DNA of 59,040 nucleotides from an alpha proteobacterium SCGC AAA288-N07 (GTDB taxonomy: Bacteria; Pseudomonadota; Alphaproteobacteria; Pelagibacterales; Pelagibacteraceae). Below, one piece after another: positions 53,669 through 59,040 of the stretch (position 1 is the stretch's first letter; each line of letters begins with the position of its first letter). The notes beneath the pieces are model-generated. The model was not told the origin of the DNA. It did not search any database and saw only the letters and a program-made list of their open reading frames with translations. The position numbers were made by a program, and so were the translations under genes. The stretch spans positions 1 through 59,040 of the forward strand of contig AZYB01000003.1 of the NCBI GenBank assembly GCA_000513055.1, read 5' to 3'.

Positions 53669-54610
53669 TTATTTTAGTTTGTTGGGAATTTTGAATACTA
53701 CATTCTCCTTTGCTACTTCAACTTCATTTATTTCAATATCAGCTTTTTCTCTTATTTTAGCTATAAATTCTTTCACCAATATTTCAGGCGCTGAAGCTCC
53801 TGAAGATATACCAATATTTTTACATTTTAAAATTTCCTTTATAGGCAAATTATTAGTTGAATAAAGTAACTTTGATTTTAAGCATCCCGACTTTTTAGCA
53901 GCTTCAACCAATCTTTTAGAATTTGATGAATTTCTACTGCCTATGACAAAAAACATTTCACACCTTTTAGCGATTTTTTTAACAGCTAGCTGTCTATTTG
54001 TTGTTGCATAACAAATATCATCCTTTTTTGGTTCTTTTATATAAGGAAACTTATTTTTCAATATTTGAATAATCTCAACAGTATCATCCACTGAAAGTGT
54101 TGTTTGAGTTATGTAAGAAAGCTTTTCGTTTTTTTTATGAATATAATTTTTTGCGTCTTCTTTTGTTTCAATTAAATCAATTGTTCCTGCTGGTAATTGA
54201 CCCATGGTTCCTATGACCTCCGGATGATTTTTGTGACCAATTAATAAAATGTGATAATTATATTTACATAATTGCTCAGCTTCCTTATGTACTTTAGAAA
54301 CCAACGGACATGTTGCATCTATATATTCGATATGTTTAAAATTTGCCTCTTCAAGAACTGATTTCGGAATTCCGTGTGCAGAAAAAACAACCGGTCTACT
54401 ATTGTCTTTAATTTCACATAATTCTTCAACAAAAATAGCGCCTTTTTTTTTTAAATTTTCTACTACGTATTTATTATGTACTATTTCGTGTCTTACATAG
54501 ACTGGAGATCCAAACTTCTTCAAACTTTTTTTTACAATTTCTATAGCTCTATCTACTCCTGCACAAAAACCTCTTGGTGAAGCTAAATAAATTTTAATTT
54601 TGTTTTTCAT
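53669..54610 (-). CDS. ispH: HMBPP reductase
   Basis: The last step of the non-mevalonate isoprenoid pathway, giving IPP and DMAPP, with a 4Fe-4S cluster. The 313 residues show the three cluster cysteines in SPRGFCAGVDRAIE near residue 16, YIDATCPLVSKVHKEA near 100 and DDICYATTNRQLAVK near 200. VRHEIVHNKYVV near 39, FSAHGIPKSV near 74 and VIGSRNSSNSKRL near 223 are conserved. The length is normal. It lies 9 nt upstream of thrB and 42 nt downstream of the ATP synthase unit. Confidence 0.95.
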   Translation of the reverse strand: MKNKIKIYLASPRGFCAGVDRAIEIVKKSLKKFGSPVYVRHEIVHNKYVVENLKKKGAIFVEELCEIKDNSRPVVFSAHGIPKSVLEEANFKHIEYIDATCPLVSKVHKEAEQLCKYNYHILLIGHKNHPEVIGTMGQLPAGTIDLIETKEDAKNYIHKKNEKLSYITQTTLSVDDTVEIIQILKNKFPYIKEPKKDDICYATTNRQLAVKKIAKRCEMFFVIGSRNSSNSKRLVEAAKKSGCLKSKLLYSTNNLPIKEILKCKNIGISSGASAPEILVKEFIAKIREKADIEINEVEVAKENVVFKIPNKLK

Positions 54611-54652
54611 ACTTTGACAATGTTTGTGTTAGTAATATAAGCTTGAAGTATT

Positions 54653-55150
54653 TTAAGCTCTAGTTTTTTTAAGAGTATTTTTAGCTTGATTAATATTTTT
54701 TTCAAATAAAGCATCTAATTTTGATTTATTAATTGATGTTTCTATCAATTTCTTAACTGACTTTAATGCAATTTTTATAGAGGTATCTTTTATGTTTTTA
54801 ATAGCATTTTCTTTAATTTGCATAATTTTTTGTTCGGTAATTTTTTTTCTATTTTCCGAAATTTGAAAAAATTTATTATTTATTTTTATAATAAACTTTT
54901 CACTTTCTTCACGAGCATTTTTGATTATTTGTTCATTTTCTTTTTGAGCATTTTCTAATTTTTCCTGGGTTTCATTTAGTAAATTTTTTGATTCTTTTTT
55001 TAGCTTTTCAGCTTCACCTAATTCATTTTTGATGTTCTCTATCATAATACTTAACCCAGAATTAATTTTTTGAGGAACTTTTAAATAAATTAATACTGCA
55101 ATAAATATTATGAAAGCAATAGCTACCCAGAATGTTGCGTCAATTATCAT
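54653..55150 (-). CDS. atpF: ATP synthase Fo subunit b
   Basis: The 165-residue protein has one N-terminal membrane helix (FWVAIAFIIFIAVLIYLKVP) and a long charged helix that forms the peripheral stator. GEAEKLKKESKNLLNETQEKL is a typical dimerisation stretch. It overlaps the b' gene by 4 nt, and together they replace the b homodimer of other bacteria, as is usual in alphaproteobacteria. Confidence 0.9.
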   Translation of the reverse strand: MIIDATFWVAIAFIIFIAVLIYLKVPQKINSGLSIMIENIKNELGEAEKLKKESKNLLNETQEKLENAQKENEQIIKNAREESEKFIIKINNKFFQISENRKKITEQKIMQIKENAIKNIKDTSIKIALKSVKKLIETSINKSKLDALFEKNINQAKNTLKKTRA

Positions 55151-55725
55151 AAATGTTTTGTAATTTCTTTTTTTGAGATATCCTCAACAATTGCAGTAAC
55201 ATTACTGGTGTTCACTTCAGTACCTACTATTTTTCTAACAATCTCCGAGGATATTTCGACAGCAATTTTATTAATATCTTTTATTGAAGATAACTTCAGT
55301 GTTTTAATTTCTTTTTCAGCATTTTTAATTTCTTTATTGATTTCTAAATTAAATTGATTTTTTTTATTTCCAATATCACGATTAATTTTTTTTCTTGTAT
55401 CAGCTAAAATTTTTTTTGCTTCTTGTTTTGCTTGATTAATAATTTTATTGTATTCAGAGAGTTTTTCTTCAGATTGATCTTTGAATTTTTGAGCATCATC
55501 TAAGTCGTTTAAAATTTGAGATTTTCTATTTTCTAAATTTTCATTAATTTTTGGCAAAATTTTTCTCCATAAAATTACATATAATATTCCAAAAATAAAA
55601 ATTACCCAAAAAATTTGAGAAAACCAATAATCTGGATTAAGCTGAGGCATACCTCCCTCAGCTCCAAAACACTTACCCGATAAAAGAGTAAAAAATCCAA
55701 TAAATTTTAAATAATTTTGAACCAT
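55147..55725 (-). CDS. atpG: ATP synthase Fo subunit b'
   Basis: The 192-residue protein has an N-terminal hydrophobic stretch (YLKFIGFFTLLSGKCFG), then QLNPDYWFSQIFWVIFIFGILYVILW as the membrane helix, and a long charged coiled coil after LPKINENLENRKSQILNDL. This is the b' pattern (P-D-[YF]-W-x-Q-I-x-W). The extra N-terminal hydrophobic segment may be a cleaved signal. It lies 10 nt after atpE and overlaps atpF by 4 nt. The symbol follows the alphaproteobacterial usage for b'. Confidence 0.88.
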   Translation of the reverse strand: MVQNYLKFIGFFTLLSGKCFGAEGGMPQLNPDYWFSQIFWVIFIFGILYVILWRKILPKINENLENRKSQILNDLDDAQKFKDQSEEKLSEYNKIINQAKQEAKKILADTRKKINRDIGNKKNQFNLEINKEIKNAEKEIKTLKLSSIKDINKIAVEISSEIVRKIVGTEVNTSNVTAIVEDISKKEITKHL

Positions 55726-55735
55726 TAATTAAAAC

Positions 55736-55963
55736 TTAAAATGCAAATAATATTATCAGTGCAATAACCAAGCCAAATAATCCAGTTGCTTCTGCTAAAG
55801 CAAAACCCAATAATAAATTTGGAAATTGTTTTTGTGCCGCAGAAGGATTACGCATAGCTCCTGATAAATAGTTACCAAAAATAATTCCTATGCCAACCCC
55901 AGCTCCTGCTAATGCAATCGCTGCAAGACCAGCTCCAATCATTTTTGCTGCTTCTAACTCCAT
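55736..55963 (-). CDS. atpE: ATP synthase Fo subunit c
   Basis: The 75-residue hairpin protein forms the rotor ring. The first helix has the glycine-rich AAIALAGAGVGIGIIFGNYL, the loop is RNPSAAQKQ, and the second helix carries the proton-binding Glu near residue 59 in GFALAEATGLFGLVIALI. No sodium-binding Gln/Ser pattern is obvious, so proton coupling is assumed. A GGAG ribosome site precedes the ATG. Confidence 0.97.
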   Translation of the reverse strand: MELEAAKMIGAGLAAIALAGAGVGIGIIFGNYLSGAMRNPSAAQKQFPNLLLGFALAEATGLFGLVIALIILFAF

Positions 55964-55984
55964 ATTTTCTCCTTTCTTTCTAAT

Positions 55985-56719
55985 TTAATGATTTAAATTA
56001 AGTGCATCATTTAAATAGATGCAGGTTAAAATTGCAAAAACATAAGCCTGAAGAAATGCTATTAATATTTCCAGACCAGTTAGTGCAACTGTAAAACTAA
56101 GTGGTAACCAACCACCTATTAATCCAAGACTAATTACGAAACCTCCAAATACTTTTAACATTGTATGGCCTGCCATCATATTTGCAAATAATCTTACGGA
56201 TAAACTAACAGGTCTACTTAAGTAGGAAATAACTTCAATTATAACTATTAAAGGTAACAAAAATATTGGAACTCCACTTGGAATAAATAATTTAAGATAT
56301 CCCATCCCATGATTAACAAATCCTATAATTGTCACGCCTATGAAAATAGCAGCTGCCAGGGCAAAAGTTACAATTATATGACTTGTAACTGTGAAGGTGT
56401 AAGGCAACATTCCAAGCATATTGCAGAATAATACAAACATAAATAAGCTAAAAATAAATGGAAAATAGGGTTTTGCTTTTGATCCAGCGGTATCATTTAT
56501 CATTTTAGATACAAGAGCATAACTAAGTTCTGTGAGCAATTGAATTTTTGTAGGTATTATAGACTTTCTCTTGGTTCCTATAAAAAAAACACCAATAATT
56601 GCAAGAGCACTTATCATCATAAATAAACTTGCGTTTGTAAATGATATATCAATCTTTCCAAGACTAATCTCAGGGCCAATTCTATAAACATTGAACTGAT
56701 GCATTGGATTTGTTGACAT
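55985..56719 (-). CDS. atpB: ATP synthase Fo subunit a
   Basis: The stator subunit that forms the proton half-channels with the c ring. The 244 residues have five or six membrane helices. The essential Arg lies in LSVRLFANMMAGHTML near residue 176. Also visible are FPFIFSLFMFVLFCNMLGMLPY near 83 and the Gln/Glu-rich last helices FLQAYVFAILTCIYLNDALN. It starts with MSTNPMHQFNVYRIGP, as in other alphaproteobacteria. It lies between atpI and atpE. Confidence 0.96.
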   Translation of the reverse strand: MSTNPMHQFNVYRIGPEISLGKIDISFTNASLFMMISALAIIGVFFIGTKRKSIIPTKIQLLTELSYALVSKMINDTAGSKAKPYFPFIFSLFMFVLFCNMLGMLPYTFTVTSHIIVTFALAAAIFIGVTIIGFVNHGMGYLKLFIPSGVPIFLLPLIVIIEVISYLSRPVSLSVRLFANMMAGHTMLKVFGGFVISLGLIGGWLPLSFTVALTGLEILIAFLQAYVFAILTCIYLNDALNLNH

Positions 56720-56735
56720 TGTTATTTTCTCAATT

Positions 56736-57017
56736 TTAATTTTCCTGCATTTGTTTAGCCGATCTAATTACATTTAAAATACCAGATGCAGCACCAACAA
56801 AAAAAAATATTATTGTTAACCAAGGTTTACTATCAAACCAACTGTCTAAAATAAACCCCATTATTGAACCTACCATAACAGCGGCAACCATTTCGGTACT
56901 TAATTTTAGGGCTTTACCCAAAGAGGAAGTATTTTTTTTATTGTTAGTAAAAGAGTTTTTGTTGGCCTTTTTCTTTGCAATTTTTAAGCGAGTTTTAAAT
57001 TCGCTAAATTTTTTCAT
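56736..57017 (-). CDS. atpI: ATP synthase accessory protein I
   Basis: A 93-residue protein with a basic N-terminus (residues 1-35) and two helices (TEMVAAVMVGSIMGFILDSWF and WLTIIFFFVGAASGILNVIR) matching the AtpI/AtpZ family, which aids c-ring assembly or magnesium uptake. It heads the Fo operon and lies 11 nt from smc, so the two may be cotranscribed. Confidence 0.85.
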   Translation of the reverse strand: MKKFSEFKTRLKIAKKKANKNSFTNNKKNTSSLGKALKLSTEMVAAVMVGSIMGFILDSWFDSKPWLTIIFFFVGAASGILNVIRSAKQMQEN

Positions 57018-57028
57018 TCAAGTAAAAT

Positions 57029-59040
57029 CTATGCAACCAATTTTTCAGCTTTTTCAAGATCTACTGCAACCAACTGGCTAACTCCTTTTTCAGGCATTGT
57101 TATACCATATAATCTATTCATTTTTGACATAGTTAGAGCATGATGTGTAACAATAATAAATTTTGTTCTAGTTATTTTTACCAATTCCTCGAGTAAATTA
57201 CAAAATCTTGATACATTAGCATCATCTAGGGGTGCATCTACTTCATCCAAAAAGCATATTTGAGCTGGGTTAGTTAAAAAAACTGCAAAAATTAATGATA
57301 GAGCAGTTAGTGCCTGTTCTCCACCCGAAAGAAGAGTTATTGATTGTAACCTTTTGCCTGGAGGACTTGCTAGCATTTCTAAACCAGCTTCTAAAGGATC
57401 ATCGTAATCTACTAATTCTAATTTAGCGCTTCCTCCATTAAATAATTTTGTGTATACCTCATTAAATTTTCTATTTACCTTTTCGAAAGCCTCAATTAAT
57501 CTTTTTCTTCCTTTTTGATTTAGCTCATTAATACTTGCTTTTAATTTAATTATTGCTGAAACTAAATCTTCTCGGTCTTTTTGCATTTTGATGATTTCCA
57601 TTTTAGATTGTTTTGTCTCTACATCTGCTCTCAAATTTACTGAACCAAGCTTATCTCTTTCCCTTTTTTTTTCATCCAAAGCCTCTTCTTGTTCCAAAGC
57701 ATTTAGAAAAGTATCTTTTCCAAATAAATTAGATGAATTAAACAAGTTAGATTCATTAAGATCAAGATCACTTTCAATGTGTTCCAATAAATCTTTTTTT
57801 CTGTTTAATAAGCCTTCCGTCTTAGCAGAAGCACTAGCTCTTTTTTCTCTCGCGAGCATAACTTTTTCTTGTACAATTTTTAATTTTTTATTGTGATCTT
57901 CATAAATTAACTCAGCTTTATTTGTTTCTTTCTCAATCTGTAATTTTTCTTGTTCTGTTGTTTTAACCATTTGTAAAGTTTGACCTTTTTCAATGGCAAT
58001 ATTTTCAGGTAGCTTTTCCAAGTTAATCAAATTTTGGACAATCTTTTCCTTTCTTGTTTTTAATTCATTCATCATTTTTTCCGAATTAGAATTCAAATTT
58101 TTCCAATTTTTAATTTCTTCATCAATATTTTTTATTCTTTCTTGTCTTTTTATTGAGTCAGCCTTTATAGTTTGATTTTTACCATATGCTGTAGCATAAC
58201 TTTCTTGTGAAATTTTTAATTTATTATTCAATTTATTTAGTTCCACCAATATTTGGTTATCTGTTGTGTTTTCAAATTTTGAAATCAATTTTTTTAAACT
58301 AATCATTGACTTATCTATTAAGTTATATGAATCGTTAATATTACCTTCCTTCATATGTTTATGGCATTTCTCTAAGTCTGATAAAGTTTCTTTAATGATT
58401 GCCAAATTTTCCTTTGAACCAGAATTTTTAACCAAATCATGAGAGGTTTTTTCGAGCTTTTCTTGCTCGTTTTTAAGGTTTTCCGTAGCTATGTTTAAGT
58501 CATGACCGGCTTGTTTTTCAAGTTCATAATATTTTGTTTCGGTATCAATTAAATCTTTTTTTTCTTCCTTCAATCTTTTTTCATTGGAAGAAGCATCAAT
58601 TATTATCCTTTTTTCTCTATCTATATCTATGTCTAATGTTTTATCAGAACTAACTAAAGTATCTTTCTCATTTTTTATTCTAATTTCTTGTTCTTCTAGA
58701 TTTTTTATTTCTAGATTTAATCTTTGTAATTTGGAAAGTATCTCAATATTTTTGTCTCTCAAAGGTTTTAGTTTTAAATTTTCCTGTTCTAGCAATTCAT
58801 GACAATGATTTAGCTCAATTGTTAATCCGCTTACTTCATCATCAAATTCACTAATGCTTTCATTTTCCAATTTAATATCTTTTTTAATATTATCTAATTT
58901 CAAATAGTAAAGACCTGCTTCAAATTTTTTTATTTCTCCTGAAATCATTTTGTATTTTGTTGCCTCTTCTGCTTGTTTCTTTAAATTTTCCAATTGTTTT
59001 TCCTGTTGTCTTCTTAGTTCGTCTGCTCTTTTTAAATTAT
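57029..59040 (-). CDS. smc: Chromosome segregation protein SMC, C-terminal part, no hinge seen
   Basis: The frame runs off the right edge; about 670 residues are visible. The start of the visible part (RADELRRQQEKQLENLKKQAEEA) matches the coiled coil that follows the N-terminal head in SMC. Near residue 463 comes LGSVNLRADVE, then the C-terminal head with LLSGGEQALTALSL (ABC signature) and ICFLDEVDAPLDDANV (Walker B). The head and the ring-forming coiled coil condense DNA with ScpAB. Between the two landmarks lie only about 460 residues, against roughly 770 in usual SMC proteins, and I see no glycine-rich hinge domain. A turn may occur near KCHKHMKEGNINDSYNLI. Confidence 0.85.
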   Translation of the reverse strand, partial: NLKRADELRRQQEKQLENLKKQAEEATKYKMISGEIKKFEAGLYYLKLDNIKKDIKLENESISEFDDEVSGLTIELNHCHELLEQENLKLKPLRDKNIEILSKLQRLNLEIKNLEEQEIRIKNEKDTLVSSDKTLDIDIDREKRIIIDASSNEKRLKEEKKDLIDTETKYYELEKQAGHDLNIATENLKNEQEKLEKTSHDLVKNSGSKENLAIIKETLSDLEKCHKHMKEGNINDSYNLIDKSMISLKKLISKFENTTDNQILVELNKLNNKLKISQESYATAYGKNQTIKADSIKRQERIKNIDEEIKNWKNLNSNSEKMMNELKTRKEKIVQNLINLEKLPENIAIEKGQTLQMVKTTEQEKLQIEKETNKAELIYEDHNKKLKIVQEKVMLAREKRASASAKTEGLLNRKKDLLEHIESDLDLNESNLFNSSNLFGKDTFLNALEQEEALDEKKRERDKLGSVNLRADVETKQSKMEIIKMQKDREDLVSAIIKLKASINELNQKGRKRLIEAFEKVNRKFNEVYTKLFNGGSAKLELVDYDDPLEAGLEMLASPPGKRLQSITLLSGGEQALTALSLIFAVFLTNPAQICFLDEVDAPLDDANVSRFCNLLEELVKITRTKFIIVTHHALTMSKMNRLYGITMPEKGVSQLVAVDLEKAEKLVA

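Overview
The window looks like a chromosomal segment of a streamlined, very AT-rich alphaproteobacterium, most likely of the SAR11/Pelagibacterales type. The grounds are low-GC DNA, spacers of at most about 250 bases, many 1-4 nt gene overlaps and TTG starts. Alphaproteobacterial marker genes support this: HisZ with short HisG, paired atpF/atpF', DUF2093, DUF3035, an ileS-lspA pair, and a tRNA-His without the G-1/C73 signature. No prophage, insertion sequence, CRISPR array or rRNA was seen. There are two tRNAs, Arg-CCU and His-GUG.

Layout. 1-7.1 kb is a purine salvage and degradation island: uraD end, xdhB, guaD, puuD-like membrane domain, a phosphoribosyltransferase and a purine permease. 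It is interrupted by a GT17 glycosyltransferase that has replaced all but the tail of xdhA. 7.2-19.1 kb is a mixed housekeeping stretch: lipoprotein, YqgE/AlgH, tRNA-Arg, NnrE, Hsp20, oligopeptidase B, DnaJ-like protein, GT9, DapA-like aldolase, Cfa, a very basic coiled-coil protein, acylphosphatase, Pcm, pentapeptide protein, NadE and CspA. 19.1-22.6 kb holds tRNA-His, hisS, hisZ and hisG. 22.6-26.6 kb holds typA and groESL. 26.6-34.1 kb holds a HAD hydrolase, ribF, ileS, lspA, a DUF3035 lipoprotein, pgi, rsmD and a DUF2093 protein. 34.1-38.9 kb is a lipid A/Kdo operon on the minus strand (msbA-waaA-lpxK-lpxL). 39-44 kb holds ubiA, a DUF2721 protein, a quinone oxidoreductase, a pirin, an MBL-fold hydrolase and rsmE. 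44-50.4 kb is a cytochrome c oxidase operon. 50.4-53.7 kb holds thrC, a peroxiredoxin, rnhA and thrB. 53.7-59 kb holds ispH, the Fo half of ATP synthase and the 3' two thirds of smc.

Working together: hisZ/hisG form the two-part ATP phosphoribosyltransferase of the short HisG type, and tRNA-His sits directly in front of its synthetase gene. The cox operon encodes the core oxidase plus heme o synthase and the copper chaperone Cox11. The lipid A genes cover late acylation, 4'-phosphorylation, Kdo transfer and export. atpI-B-E-F'-F encode the membrane proton channel and stator.

The points most worth a second look are: (1) the xdhA stub behind a GT17 gene whose stop codon appears to come from xdhA DNA; (2) a 52-bp tandem duplication that breaks the otherwise intact msbA frame; (3) a GroEL-like Gly-Gly-Met tail on TypA, whose gene adjoins groEL; (4) an SMC protein whose visible part has no room for a hinge domain; (5) a protein with a roughly 70-residue histone-like basic N-terminus; (6) divergent genes whose start codons overlap in one CATG.
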